DNA from: Paludibacteraceae bacterium
GTDB taxonomy: Bacteria > Bacteroidota > Bacteroidia > Bacteroidales > Paludibacteraceae
Length of the DNA stretch: 51,867 nt
Assembly: GCA_017394705.1 (NCBI GenBank)
Contig: JAFPXH010000002.1
Coordinates: 1 to 51,867 of the forward strand
Reading direction: 5' to 3'
The notes under the pieces are model-generated. The model saw only the letters and a program-made list of their open reading frames with translations, did no database searches and was not told the DNA's origin. Made by a program: the position numbers and the translations under genes. Positions 14,943-23,946 of the stretch are shown in pieces; the first letter of the stretch is position 1, and every line of letters starts with the position of its first letter.

Positions 14943-16178
14943 ATGAAAGTCTATAAGTTCGGTGGGGCATCGGTGAAAGACGCACAAGGCGTCCGTAACT
15001 TGGAGTCAATCGTTCGTCAGGCGGACGATGAGCTGATGGTGGTGGTTTCCGCCATGGGCAAGACGACGAATGCCCTCGAGCGAGTAGTGGAGTTTCTGGA
15101 CGCAGGCAAAGAGGAACAGGCACTGAACCAATGGGTGGATATTATTGACTACCACGTAGCCATCATGAAAGCGTTGGGTCTGCAGCCCGGCGTGGATGTG
15201 CGGCTACAAGGAGAGATTCCTTTTGATCCGCAATTGCCGTTTGACGAGAACTACGACCAAGTCGTGTCGCTGGGCGAGATTATGTCCACGCAGATCATCG
15301 CGGTGTACCTGCTTAAGCAAGGTTTGTCCGTCGAGTGGTGGAATATTCCCAAACTGCTACGTACAGACACCACGTGGCGTGAGGCGAAGATAGATACCGA
15401 GACCAGCCGCGCTGCTATTCGCGCAGGGTGGGAACGCGCCCAAAGGCCATCTATGGTAGTGACACAGGGTTTCATCGGCGGTACAGAGGACGGTCGGCGC
15501 ACCACGTTAGGACGTGAGGGCTCGGACTATACAGCGGCAGTGCTGGGGAACTTCCTGGACGCAGAGAGTGTGACGATCTGGAAAGATGTGCCGGGTATCC
15601 TCAATGCCGACCCGCGTCTCGAACCGAATACTATACTGATTCCGTCGCTGCGTTACCAAGACGCCGTCGAACTGAGTTATTCAGGCGCGCAGATTATTCA
15701 CCCTAAGACTATCCGGCCGTTGGAGAACAAGCAGATTCCGCTGTTCGTCAAACCGTTCGGCGACCCGCAAGCGGCGGGCTCGAAGATAGCCGCAGATGGC
15801 ATAGGACCGATTGATGTGCCGGTGTATATATGGCGTAAGAACCAGATTCTCATTACCATGCGCGCGAAAGATTTTGCGTTTGTGCTGGAGGAGAGTCTGA
15901 GCGAGATATTCGATATTATCCACCGCCATCGCCTCAAAGTATCGCTGATACAGTCGTCGGCAGTGACTATCTCCGTGTGCGTTGATAACACACGCTTTGT
16001 GCCGGAGGCCATCGATGAACTGCAACACCATTTTAATGTCTCGTACAACGACCACCTGTCGCTGCTGACCATCCGTGGCACCACGCCGGAGATACTCGAC
16101 CGCGCGAAAGCGGGACGTACGATTATGTTAAGCCAGACTACCCGCCGCACTGCGCGGCTTGTGGTGAAAGAGGATTAG
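14943..16178 (+). CDS. lysC: Aspartokinase (monofunctional)
   Basis: The protein has 411 residues from the ATG at 14943; the longer open frame would extend into the repeat field. It phosphorylates aspartate, the first step to lysine, methionine and threonine. The kinase part has KFGGASV (4-10), the active-site region GFIGGTEDGRRTTLGREGSD, and WKDVPGILNADPR. The C-terminal third holds two ACT domains (ITMRAKDFAFVLEESLSEIF; LSLLTIRGTTPEILDRA), the site of amino-acid feedback. The stop codon is the first unit of the GGATTAG octamer array. Confidence 0.93.
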   Translation: MKVYKFGGASVKDAQGVRNLESIVRQADDELMVVVSAMGKTTNALERVVEFLDAGKEEQALNQWVDIIDYHVAIMKALGLQPGVDVRLQGEIPFDPQLPFDENYDQVVSLGEIMSTQIIAVYLLKQGLSVEWWNIPKLLRTDTTWREAKIDTETSRAAIRAGWERAQRPSMVVTQGFIGGTEDGRRTTLGREGSDYTAAVLGNFLDAESVTIWKDVPGILNADPRLEPNTILIPSLRYQDAVELSYSGAQIIHPKTIRPLENKQIPLFVKPFGDPQAAGSKIAADGIGPIDVPVYIWRKNQILITMRAKDFAFVLEESLSEIFDIIHRHRLKVSLIQSSAVTISVCVDNTRFVPEAIDELQHHFNVSYNDHLSLLTIRGTTPEILDRAKAGRTIMLSQTTRRTARLVVKED

Positions 16179-16302
16179 GGGATTAGGGGGTTAGTGGATT
16201 AGAGGATTAGTGGATTAGGGGGTTAGTGGATTAGTGGATTAGGGGGTTAGTGGATTAGAGGATTAGTGGATTAGGGGATTAGTGGATTAGAGGATTAGGG
16301 GA
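16176..16302 (+). repeat. Tandem octamer array (NGGATTAG), about 15 units
   Basis: Units of eight bases of the form AGGATTAG, TGGATTAG, GGGATTAG and GGGGTTAG run from the stop codon of lysC (GAGGATTAG) up to the start of yitT. The first base is variable; in some units GGGG replaces GGA. The same array occurs behind both HNH genes, so it seems to have grown from stop codons reading GATTAG. No other signal is visible in this gap. Confidence 0.88.
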
Positions 16303-16306
16303 TATC

Positions 16307-17416
16307 ATGGAACATTTACAACAATATTTTACACTTGATTACTGGCGTAACCTGTTGACCGGTTTTTGGCGCGCCATGGGTACCTGGAAGTTCTGGAAAG
16401 AACTGGTGATGATGACTGTAGGAATGAGCTTCGGAGCGGCGGCTGTGTATTATTTTTTGATGCCAAGCCACCTCATCGTCGGTTCTATCTCCGGTCTCTC
16501 TATTGTACTGAACACCCTGATGGGCGGTACCGCAGACACCTTCTCCTATTGGGTGATGGGCATCAACGCGTTCCTGTTGTTACTGGCCTTTCTGCTGATA
16601 GGCAATGAGTTCGGCGCCAAGACCGTTTACACGGCGATGATTCTCGGTCCGCTCACACAAGTATGGGACCGTATTTATCCGTACACCAACCTCACTCACC
16701 AAGTTATTGATGCGCCGGAGATATTATCTCAATTACAGGCCGGTCAAACGGTCCTGGACGCGCATGGGAACCCGTATGTGCTCAGCCGTTCGGGAGAAGT
16801 GTTAGAACAAGTGAGAGAGTCGGTGATGAGCGGCGGCCTGGGATTAGGCGATGTGTGGTTTGACCTTATCTGTTTCGTATTACTGCTCAGCGCTTGCCAG
16901 GCTTTCCTTTTCCGCATCAATGCTTCTACAGGCGGACTGGATATATTAGGCAAGATAGTGAACAAGTATCTGCATTTCGATATAGGCACATCGGTGGCTA
17001 TCGGCGGCGCCATCATCTGCTGTACGGCGTTTCTAATCAACGATTTCCGCATGGTAGTCATCGGCATCATCGGTACCTGGATCAACGGTCTGGCCATCGA
17101 TTATTTTACGGCCTCGCTCAACAAACGCAAACGCGTATGTATCATCTCCGATGAGTCGGAGCGCATACGTATATTTATTATCAAACAGTTGTTGCGCGGC
17201 TGTTCGCTCTATAAAGTGACAGGAGGTTACAGCGGAGAAGAACATGAGGAGATACAAGTACTGCTGACACAGGATGAGTTCTCCAAACTAATGGCGTTTG
17301 TGCGCGATAATCATATACACGCATTCATTACCGCCGGTAACTGCTCGGAGGTGTATGGCCTTTGGGCAAAGCATTATAAACATAACGGGAAGTTAGAAGC
17401 TACCACAGAAGAATAA
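16307..17416 (+). CDS. YitT family membrane protein
   Basis: The protein has 369 residues. After about 30 cytosolic residues come five or six membrane helices of the YitT/DUF161 type (GMSFGAAAVYYFLMPSHLIV; STGGLDILGKIVNKY; GTSVAIGGAIICCTAFLI). A cytosolic DUF2179 domain follows at about 275-350 (SERIRIFIIKQLLRGCSLYK, then VTGGYSGEEHEEIQVLL). The transported substrate is unknown for this family. The nucleotidyltransferase gene follows after eight bases, so they form an operon with galE and manA. Confidence 0.9.
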   Translation: MEHLQQYFTLDYWRNLLTGFWRAMGTWKFWKELVMMTVGMSFGAAAVYYFLMPSHLIVGSISGLSIVLNTLMGGTADTFSYWVMGINAFLLLLAFLLIGNEFGAKTVYTAMILGPLTQVWDRIYPYTNLTHQVIDAPEILSQLQAGQTVLDAHGNPYVLSRSGEVLEQVRESVMSGGLGLGDVWFDLICFVLLLSACQAFLFRINASTGGLDILGKIVNKYLHFDIGTSVAIGGAIICCTAFLINDFRMVVIGIIGTWINGLAIDYFTASLNKRKRVCIISDESERIRIFIIKQLLRGCSLYKVTGGYSGEEHEEIQVLLTQDEFSKLMAFVRDNHIHAFITAGNCSEVYGLWAKHYKHNGKLEATTEE

Positions 17417-17424
17417 TATTAAAC

Positions 17425-18327
17425 ATGATACAACCTACATTATTTATCATGGCCGCCGGAATGGGCAGCCGTTACGGAGGACTTAAACAACTGGACGGAA
17501 TAGGACCTTTCGGCGAAACCATCATGGACTACAGTGTTTATGATGCCTTACGCGCAGGGTTCGGTAAAATAGTATTTGTCATCCGTAAAGATTTTGAAGC
17601 GGATTTCCGTGAGAAAGTACTGTCCAAATATGCAGACAAGGTGTCCTGCGAGGTCTGCTTTCAGGCCACCGACAAAGTGCCGGAGGGCTGTTCGTTCAAC
17701 CCCGATCGTACCAAGCCATGGGGCACGGGACACGCAGTACTGATGGGTAAAGAGCTTGTTCATGAGCCCTTTGCCGTTATTAATGCCGATGATTTCTATG
17801 GCAAGGAGTCGTTTCAAGTGTTGGCGGACTATCTGCGTGGCATAGCAGGCACAGAAGGGCAGTATTGCATGGTTGGCTACCGCGTATGCAATACGCTGAG
17901 TGAGAACGGTACTGTCAGTCGCGGCGTATGTACTACTGACGCCAACGGCTTGCTCACGGATGTCACCGAGCGCACGAAGATAGAAGAGAAAAACGGCGAG
18001 ATCGTATATACGGAGAACGATGTGGATACACCGCTGGCACCCCACACCCCCGTGTCAATGAATATGTGGGGCTTTACGCCGGAGTATTTCCTCTATACCG
18101 AACAAGCCTTCCGGGAGTTCCTCGCCGAGCATGGACAAGAACTGAAATCGGAGTTTTATATCCCTTCGTTGGTCAACCGCCTTATCCGTGAAGGCAAAGC
18201 GACCTGCCGCGTGCTGGATACGCCGAGTAAATGGTTCGGCGTGACCTACGCGGAAGATAGACCGCAAGTAATGATGAAAATTAACAAACTGATAGAGCAG
18301 GGCGTTTATCCTGCCAGATTATTCTAA
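17425..18327 (+). CDS. Nucleotidyltransferase (sugar-1-phosphate type)
   Basis: The protein has 300 residues. It begins with the nucleotide-binding signature MAAGMGSRYGGLKQ (9-22), and the metal-binding acidic residues appear in VINADDFYG. This is the fold of enzymes that activate sugar phosphates to nucleotide sugars; the exact sugar is not visible. It sits between yitT and galE (one base before galE), so UDP- or dTDP-sugar work is plausible. It lacks the hexapeptide-repeat C-terminal domain of GlmU-type enzymes. Confidence 0.85.
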   Translation: MIQPTLFIMAAGMGSRYGGLKQLDGIGPFGETIMDYSVYDALRAGFGKIVFVIRKDFEADFREKVLSKYADKVSCEVCFQATDKVPEGCSFNPDRTKPWGTGHAVLMGKELVHEPFAVINADDFYGKESFQVLADYLRGIAGTEGQYCMVGYRVCNTLSENGTVSRGVCTTDANGLLTDVTERTKIEEKNGEIVYTENDVDTPLAPHTPVSMNMWGFTPEYFLYTEQAFREFLAEHGQELKSEFYIPSLVNRLIREGKATCRVLDTPSKWFGVTYAEDRPQVMMKINKLIEQGVYPARLF

Positions 18328-18328
18328 T

Positions 18329-19357
18329 ATGGCGCGTATTTTAGTAATAGGAGGTACGGGGTATATCGGTTCTCATACGACTGTAGAGCTGATGCAACAG
18401 GGCTTCGATGTGACCATTGTTGATAACCTCAGCAATTCTTCCATTGATGTGTTGGACGGCATAGAAGCGATAGTCGGACGCAAGCCGGCATTCGAGAACA
18501 TCGACTGCGGTAATTATACAGATCTGGATAACGTGTTCAGTATGTACACGGATATAGTGGGGGTTATTCATTTTGCAGCCAGCAAAGCGGTGGGCGAGTC
18601 GGTAGAGAAACCATTGTTATACTATCGTAATAACCTCGGCAGTCTCTGTACCTTGCTGGAAGTGATGAAGCAGCATTGTGTACCGAATATCGTTTTCTCT
18701 TCTTCTTGTACCGTTTACGGTCAGCCAGATGAAGCCCATCTGCCGGTTGATGAAACGGCGCCGATACAGAAAGCGCTCTCTCCGTACGGAAATACCAAGC
18801 AGATAAACGAAGAGATTATCAACGACGCAGCGCACGCAGACAAAGAACTGAATGCGACTATCTTGCGATATTTTAATCCCATCGGTGCCCATCCGTCCGC
18901 ACTCATCGGCGAACTGCCGAACGGGGTGCCGCAGAATCTATTGCCTTTTATCACGCAGACCGCCGCCGGACTGAGAAAAGAACTGAAAGTCTTCGGCAAT
19001 GATTATAACACGCCGGATGGTTCGTGTATCCGCGATTATATCTATGTGGTTGATTTGGCGAAGGCGCACGTCAAAGCTATCGAGCGTATGTTGACTGCCA
19101 AAGACCGCGAACAAGTGGAGATTTTTAACCTCGGTACCGGCAACGGACTGAGTGTGCTGACACTGATTCATGAGTTTGAAGCAGCCACGGGTGTGAAGAT
19201 CCCTTATTCGATTGTCGGTCGCCGCGAAGGGGATATCGAACAAGTGTGGGCCAACCCCGAAAAAGCAAATAGAGTATTGGGCTGGAAAGCCGGTACACCT
19301 ATCCGCGAAGTACTTCGTTCTGCCTGGAATTGGGAAAAGCATATACGCAACCTCTAA
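18329..19357 (+). CDS. galE: UDP-glucose 4-epimerase
   Basis: The protein has 342 residues, the usual length. The NAD-binding motif GGTGYIGSH lies at 8-16. The catalytic Ser/Thr-Tyr-Lys set is seen in SSSCTVYG and SPYGNTKQ. Typical GalE segments follow (RYFNPIGAHPSALIGE; DGSCIRDYIYVVDLAKAH). It interconverts UDP-glucose and UDP-galactose in the cytosol. The ATG lies one base behind the stop of the nucleotidyltransferase, and manA follows 13 bases later, so the genes form a sugar-nucleotide operon. Confidence 0.95.
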   Translation: MARILVIGGTGYIGSHTTVELMQQGFDVTIVDNLSNSSIDVLDGIEAIVGRKPAFENIDCGNYTDLDNVFSMYTDIVGVIHFAASKAVGESVEKPLLYYRNNLGSLCTLLEVMKQHCVPNIVFSSSCTVYGQPDEAHLPVDETAPIQKALSPYGNTKQINEEIINDAAHADKELNATILRYFNPIGAHPSALIGELPNGVPQNLLPFITQTAAGLRKELKVFGNDYNTPDGSCIRDYIYVVDLAKAHVKAIERMLTAKDREQVEIFNLGTGNGLSVLTLIHEFEAATGVKIPYSIVGRREGDIEQVWANPEKANRVLGWKAGTPIREVLRSAWNWEKHIRNL

Positions 19358-19370
19358 ACACTCAACATCC

Positions 19371-20366
19371 ATGTTATATCCGTTTAAATTCAAGGCTCAG
19401 TTGCTGCATAAGATTTGGGGTGGGCACACGATAGAGAAGTGGTATGACTATGTGCCGGACGACTATGAGAATGTAGGCGAAGCGTGGGTAATGTCTGATG
19501 TTCAGAAGTTTCCTACAGAGGTGGTTAACGGCAGTCACGCCGGTGACACGCTGCAGGACCTGCTGGAGGTCTATATGGATGAACTGGTGGGAGAGAAAGT
19601 ATATGACGTTTTCGGAAACCATTTCCCGTTACTCCTGAAATTTATTGACGCCATCGATGATTTATCGATTCAAGTACACCCGGATGATGACTATGCTTTA
19701 GAGTACGAAAACTCACTGGGTAAGACGGAGATGTGGTATGTGTTGCCTCCGGATGAAGAGGCTGCTATCTGTTTGGGATGGACGCAAGATATGAATCCTT
19801 CTCTGATTCACTCAGCCATACAGGACGGAACGCTCGCCCGCTACTTGCGCGAATATAAGGTTCACGCGGGAGACGTGATATATATTCCTGCAGGTACCAT
19901 TCATTCTACGAAACGCAATACTCTTGTAGCGGAGATTCAAGAGAATAGTGACCTCACCTACCGTCTCTACGATTATAATCGTGTGGGCAATGACGGCAAG
20001 ATGCGTCCGTTGCAATTGGATAAAGCCCTTCAGGTAGTTAATTTTTCGTCGGATAATAGTGTCTCTCCGCAGCATATAACCCCTGTTCCGGACGGAGCAG
20101 TGAATCTGCGTAAGACGCCTTATTTCACGGCTAATCTGCTTACACCCACTCGCGTTATCCAACGAGACTATGCCCCGCTGGATTCATTTGTGGCATTTAT
20201 GTGCATAAAAGGTGCCTGTCAACTCAGAGCGCTGGATTGCGAGAATGAGGATGGTACAGTCTCTATGCGGTGCGGAGAAGCGGTGTTGGTTCCTGCCACA
20301 CTCAATGACATCCGCATAGAACCGCAGGGCGAATGTCAGTTACTGGAGATTTACATAGAGTTATAA
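19371..20366 (+). CDS. manA: Mannose-6-phosphate isomerase, class I
   Basis: The protein has 331 residues from the ATG at 19371; an earlier start would overlap galE by 150 bases. It interconverts mannose-6-P and fructose-6-P. The zinc site is visible: QVHPDD and LGKTEMWYVL, with a third His in IPAGTIHS. RLYDYNR is typical of the short, Gram-positive-like class I enzymes. The last 90 residues form a second cupin half. It ends the operon and is followed by a two-way terminator shared with rsmD. Confidence 0.93.
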   Translation: MLYPFKFKAQLLHKIWGGHTIEKWYDYVPDDYENVGEAWVMSDVQKFPTEVVNGSHAGDTLQDLLEVYMDELVGEKVYDVFGNHFPLLLKFIDAIDDLSIQVHPDDDYALEYENSLGKTEMWYVLPPDEEAAICLGWTQDMNPSLIHSAIQDGTLARYLREYKVHAGDVIYIPAGTIHSTKRNTLVAEIQENSDLTYRLYDYNRVGNDGKMRPLQLDKALQVVNFSSDNSVSPQHITPVPDGAVNLRKTPYFTANLLTPTRVIQRDYAPLDSFVAFMCIKGACQLRALDCENEDGTVSMRCGEAVLVPATLNDIRIEPQGECQLLEIYIEL

Positions 20367-20392
20367 AAAAAGAGGCGCATGCCTCTTTTTTA
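20365..20392. terminator. Bidirectional terminator between manA and rsmD
   Basis: AAAAAAAGAGGC, loop GCAT and GCCTCTTTTTTA form a symmetrical hairpin with A on one side and T on the other. It therefore works for manA on the plus strand and rsmD on the minus strand. Confidence 0.9.
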
Positions 20393-20920
20393 TTGGAAAA
20401 ATGAGAAATGCACACTGCCATAGGTGCGTGTCTCTATGTGTCGTGGATGGCCGGTGAAAACGGTATCTTTACCGTGCTCAATAACGAGCCATCCGTCTTT
20501 TTTGAGAATATCTTGTTTGAGAATCAAATCGGGTAGAGAGGGGAGTTCCTCCAGCGCATAAGGCGGGTCAGCGAAGATGAAGTCATACTTGGCATGACAG
20601 GCATTGAGAAACTTGAATACATCGCCGCGAATGACACTCAGATTGGGGATGCCCAGTTGTTTGCAACAACTGATAATCCAGTTCTGTTGTACGTGCGCAA
20701 TCTCTACGGCCGTCACTTCCCGTGCGCCACGACTAACGCACTCAATGCCGATACCTCCGGTTCCGGCGAAGAGGTCCAGTACATCAATGCCCTCGAAATC
20801 CAGACGATTATTGAGCAGATTGAACAAACTCTCCTTCGCGAAGTCCGTCGTAGGCCTCGCGGTTATATTTTTAGGGGGCGACAATCGCCGCCCCCCATAT
20901 GTTCCGGAGATAATACGCAT
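20390..20920 (-). CDS. rsmD: 16S rRNA (guanine-N2)-methyltransferase RsmD
   Basis: The protein has 176 residues. It methylates G966 of 16S rRNA. The SAM motif is DLFAGTGGIGIE, and the catalytic FADPPYA motif is typical for N2-guanine methylases of this family. The opening MRIISGTYGGRRL is also diagnostic. The next gene upstream on the strand ends 43 bases before the start, so they may share the promoter at 21766. The 3' end overlaps the shared terminator. Confidence 0.93.
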   Translation of the reverse strand: MRIISGTYGGRRLSPPKNITARPTTDFAKESLFNLLNNRLDFEGIDVLDLFAGTGGIGIECVSRGAREVTAVEIAHVQQNWIISCCKQLGIPNLSVIRGDVFKFLNACHAKYDFIFADPPYALEELPSLPDLILKQDILKKDGWLVIEHGKDTVFTGHPRHIETRTYGSVHFSFFQ

Positions 20921-20963
20921 CTCTACCCGTTCAACTTTACACTTTCAACTAAACGCTGCGCGT

Positions 20964-21722
20964 TTACTCCCAGTTACCTGCGTTGTTATTCGGTGCGTAG
21001 ATATCACCTACCTTCAGGCCGGCATAGTGTTCCAATTTCTTTTCGCGGTCGATGAGGTTCACCAACTCCTGTTTGTTCAAGTCACTCAGGTAACTCTCAA
21101 ACGGTGCGCGTGCCTCGAACAGCGGAACACGAATACCCTGAGAGGTCTTGTAGTCATTGTTCACCTCGAGCTCAAAGCGTTGGCCGTCGCTGAACGGGAT
21201 AATAAAGATATTCTCAATCGACTGCTCGTCATACTCGCCTTTGTAGAGCGATTGAAGCATATTCAACTCAATAGTATCGCGGCGGAAACCGGACAAACCG
21301 TTTTTCTTTACCTCCGCATCGTTGTCCCAGATATATGCGTACAAGGCGTCGTTGTCCTCAAATGCATTTTTCTTGAGAGCTCTCTTTTTCGCCTCATTCA
21401 AAATCTTAACAGCTTTGTGTTCTGTCAACCCGGCCTCCAGTTGCTTGTCGGTCAAACTACCTTCCTTCATCACCTCTTTTTTCGGAGCGGTTTTAAGGAA
21501 GGTGAGTAAAGTGTCGTAGTTGGCAGTAAAGTTACCTTTCTGGTGATGGTACTCCACCTCCGCGGTACGCAAGTCAACCAAATGCTTAATGACTACTACG
21601 TCGCGCTCAGCCTTGGTGTTTTCAAACTTAATAGGCGTTGTAACGCTCGTTACGCAGAAATACAACATCACTACAGCAGCGATGCTCAGTGCGCAAATAA
21701 TGATTAATCTTGTTGCTTTCAT
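20964..21722 (-). CDS. Membrane-anchored hypothetical protein of Bacteroidales
   Basis: The protein has 252 residues. Residues 6-26 form an uncleaved signal anchor (LIIICALSIAAVVMLYFCV). The outer part is helical and charged, with EVEYHHQKGNFTANYDTLL, a stretch that recalls type II secretion pseudopilin-like proteins and other periplasmic proteins that follow a short N-terminal helix. I do not recognise a defined family. It has a good promoter facing that of the RSH gene, and it precedes rsmD. Confidence 0.7.
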   Translation of the reverse strand: MKATRLIIICALSIAAVVMLYFCVTSVTTPIKFENTKAERDVVVIKHLVDLRTAEVEYHHQKGNFTANYDTLLTFLKTAPKKEVMKEGSLTDKQLEAGLTEHKAVKILNEAKKRALKKNAFEDNDALYAYIWDNDAEVKKNGLSGFRRDTIELNMLQSLYKGEYDEQSIENIFIIPFSDGQRFELEVNNDYKTSQGIRVPLFEARAPFESYLSDLNKQELVNLIDREKKLEHYAGLKVGDIYAPNNNAGNWE

Positions 21723-21758
21723 TATCGGTTAAATTTATATGATTGCACATTTTCGCTG

Positions 21759-21806
21759 CAAAATTACAAAAATATTTTTATATATGCAAAAAAAATCGTA
21801 AATTTG
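21759..21806. promoter_or_regulatory. Interlocked divergent promoters (hypothetical gene / RSH gene)
   Basis: Plus strand: TAAATTTG at 21799-21806, upstream region TTTTATATATGCAA. Minus strand: TAATTTTG at 21766-21759, with TTG at 21789-21787, spacing 20. The central sequence reads TTGCATATATAAAA on the minus strand, the same upstream element as in other promoters here. The -33 regions of the two promoters overlap, so the two genes are likely to be controlled together or in competition. Confidence 0.75.
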
Positions 21807-21829
21807 CAGCGTTTTTTAATTAGACACAG

Positions 21830-23266
21830 ATGGAAGACAGTAATAAAGTCCTATTTGATATCCTTAATGAGCGTTTGGCATTGCTTCGTCAGTTAGACGC
21901 AGAGGGTGATTCGGAACGTCGTCGTCATGTGGCGCGCGAGACGCAAACGTTGCACGCTCCTATGGCGCACAGACTCGGTCTATATCAAATCAAGACCGAG
22001 ATGGAGGACTTGTCATTGAAATTTCTGGACTACGAGAAATATAAGTACATCGCTAACGCGCTGAATGCCAAAAAAGCAGAGCGTGAGGAGTATATAGCCC
22101 GTTTTATTGCCCCGCTGGAGGAAAAACTAAAGAAAGAAGGGTTTACCTTTACTATCAAAGGCCGTCCTAAATCGATTCACTCCATCTACCACAAAATGCA
22201 AGCGCAGCATTGCGATGTAGATAAGATATATGATTTGTTTGCCATCCGTATCATCTTGGACTCACCGCTTGAAAGAGAGAAATCGGATTGCTGGCAAGTT
22301 TATTCATTGATTACAGATATCTTCCCGCCGAATCCCAAACGTCTGCGCGACTGGTTGTCTGTTCCCAAGGAGAACGGCTATGAGTCGCTTCATACCACTG
22401 TTCTCGGTCCCGACCAACGATGGGTAGAAGTGCAGATACGTACCCGCCGAATGGACGAAGTGGCGGAGAAGGGTGTGGCGGCGCACTGGTCGTACAAGGG
22501 AGTCAAAGGCTCCATTGTACAGAAATCCGGAGATATCTATGTCTTCACGCCTACCGGTGATCTGCGTCGTTTGCCGGAAGGGGCAACGGTATTGGATTTC
22601 GCGTACTCTATTCATAGCGACGTAGGCGCGCATTGCGTAGGCGGGACTATTCGCAATCAAAATGTCTCTATTCGTCAGAAACTGGAGAACGGTGATCAGG
22701 TATCCGTACTCACATCTCCTAACCAGCACCCGAATGCCGACTGGTTGAATTTCGTGGCATCGTCCAAGGCGAAGAGTAAAATTCGCCAGGCGTTGAAAGA
22801 GATTGAGTATAAACAGGCAGCAGAGGGTAAGGAGATTATTGACCGTAAGTTCAAAAACTGGAAAATCAATTACACCGAAGGTGATATCACCAAAATGGCA
22901 ACGCGCTTGGGTTACAAAGCCGTTTCGGATATGTATCAATCGGTGGCGACCGGCAAAGAGGATATCCAACGTCTGCGGGATGTGTTATTGGAACCGGAAG
23001 AGACTCCTCAGACGCCGCGTGAACATACGGAATATGTGGATAAGAGCGAACTGAAAGGTTTGGCCATAGAGGTGGATATGAATGTGAAGAATGTGGATTA
23101 TAATCTCTCCAAATGTTGTAACCCGCAACCCGGAGACCCGATTTTTGCCTTCATCTCCGTCACCAAAGGAATACGTATCCATCGTTGCGATTGTCCGAAT
23201 GCGGAGAACATCCGTGAGCGTTACCCGTACCGAATGCTCCCTGCCAGATGGTCCAAGAAAAATTGA
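21830..23266 (+). CDS. RelA/SpoT homologue without HD and ACT domains
   Basis: The protein has 478 residues, against about 730-750 for full-length RSH. The (p)ppGpp synthetase domain covers about 45-230: GRPKSIHSIYHKM, IYDLFAIRIILDS, KENGYESLHTTV and EVQIRT, all with the expected catalytic residues. A TGS domain follows (DIYVFTPTGDLRRLPEGATV) and a zinc-finger-like CC end (KCCNPQPGDPIFAF and HRCDCPNA). The HD hydrolase domain is missing: only a short remnant precedes APMAHRLGLYQIKTE, and a real promoter lies 24 bases before the start, so this is no assembly break. The C-terminal ACT domain is also absent. It should make (p)ppGpp but not degrade it. Confidence 0.88.
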   Translation: MEDSNKVLFDILNERLALLRQLDAEGDSERRRHVARETQTLHAPMAHRLGLYQIKTEMEDLSLKFLDYEKYKYIANALNAKKAEREEYIARFIAPLEEKLKKEGFTFTIKGRPKSIHSIYHKMQAQHCDVDKIYDLFAIRIILDSPLEREKSDCWQVYSLITDIFPPNPKRLRDWLSVPKENGYESLHTTVLGPDQRWVEVQIRTRRMDEVAEKGVAAHWSYKGVKGSIVQKSGDIYVFTPTGDLRRLPEGATVLDFAYSIHSDVGAHCVGGTIRNQNVSIRQKLENGDQVSVLTSPNQHPNADWLNFVASSKAKSKIRQALKEIEYKQAAEGKEIIDRKFKNWKINYTEGDITKMATRLGYKAVSDMYQSVATGKEDIQRLRDVLLEPEETPQTPREHTEYVDKSELKGLAIEVDMNVKNVDYNLSKCCNPQPGDPIFAFISVTKGIRIHRCDCPNAENIRERYPYRMLPARWSKKN

Positions 23267-23299
23267 GCGTTAAGTGTTTCGTATTCAGTTTTAGAGAAA

Positions 23300-23938
23300 G
23301 TGTCCGACTATCCCAGCATATTATTAGAGCAGGCCGTTAACCAAATGGCATCCCTTCCCGGAGTGGGGAAGCGCACGGCTTTGCGTTTAGTGCTTCATTT
23401 ATTGCGTCGTTCAGATGCCGAGGTAGAAGCATTCTCCGGCGCGTTCACACGGCTGAAAAGCGACGTTATCTACTGCCGCGAATGCCATAATATATCTGAT
23501 ACAGAGATTTGCCCGATATGTGCGTCCACGCGTCGCGATCATACGACCATTTGTGTAGTGGAGAATGTGCAGGATGTGATGTCTATTGAGAATACAGGCC
23601 AATACAACGGTGTGTACCATGTGCTCGGAGGCATTATTTCTCCTATGGAGGGGATAGGTCCCAAAGATATAGAGATAGACAGCCTCATCGAGCGTGTGTC
23701 AAAGGGAGAAACGAAAGAAATCATTCTGGCGTTGCCTACTACGATGGAGGGAGACACCACCAATTTCTATATCTACAGGAGAATACAGAATACAGACCGC
23801 TTCGCAGACAGAATACAAACAGGAGAGCTTAGAATCTCTCAGATAGCGCGCGGCGTTGCTGTGGGTAATCAATTGGAATATACGGATGAGATTACACTCG
23901 GTCGCTCGATAGTCAACAGGACGGATTTTAAAGCATAA
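23300..23938 (+). CDS. recR: Recombination mediator RecR
   Basis: The protein has 212 residues and starts with GTG at 23300, which gives the family N terminus ([14 protein letters not shown]). With RecF/RecO it loads RecA at gaps. Seen are the helix-hairpin-helix [12 protein letters not shown] (about 19-30), a four-cysteine zinc site ([16 protein letters not shown], about 58-73) and the Toprim domain ([14 protein letters not shown]). The segment [19 protein letters not shown] is coded by AGAATACAG-like repeats and looks like an expansion in the Toprim domain. Confidence 0.93.
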   Translation: MSDYPSILLEQAVNQMASLPGVGKRTALRLVLHLLRRSDAEVEAFSGAFTRLKSDVIYCRECHNISDTEICPICASTRRDHTTICVVENVQDVMSIENTGQYNGVYHVLGGIISPMEGIGPKDIEIDSLIERVSKGETKEIILALPTTMEGDTTNFYIYRRIQNTDRFADRIQTGELRISQIARGVAVGNQLEYTDEITLGRSIVNRTDFKA

Positions 23939-23946
23939 AAAAGTAT

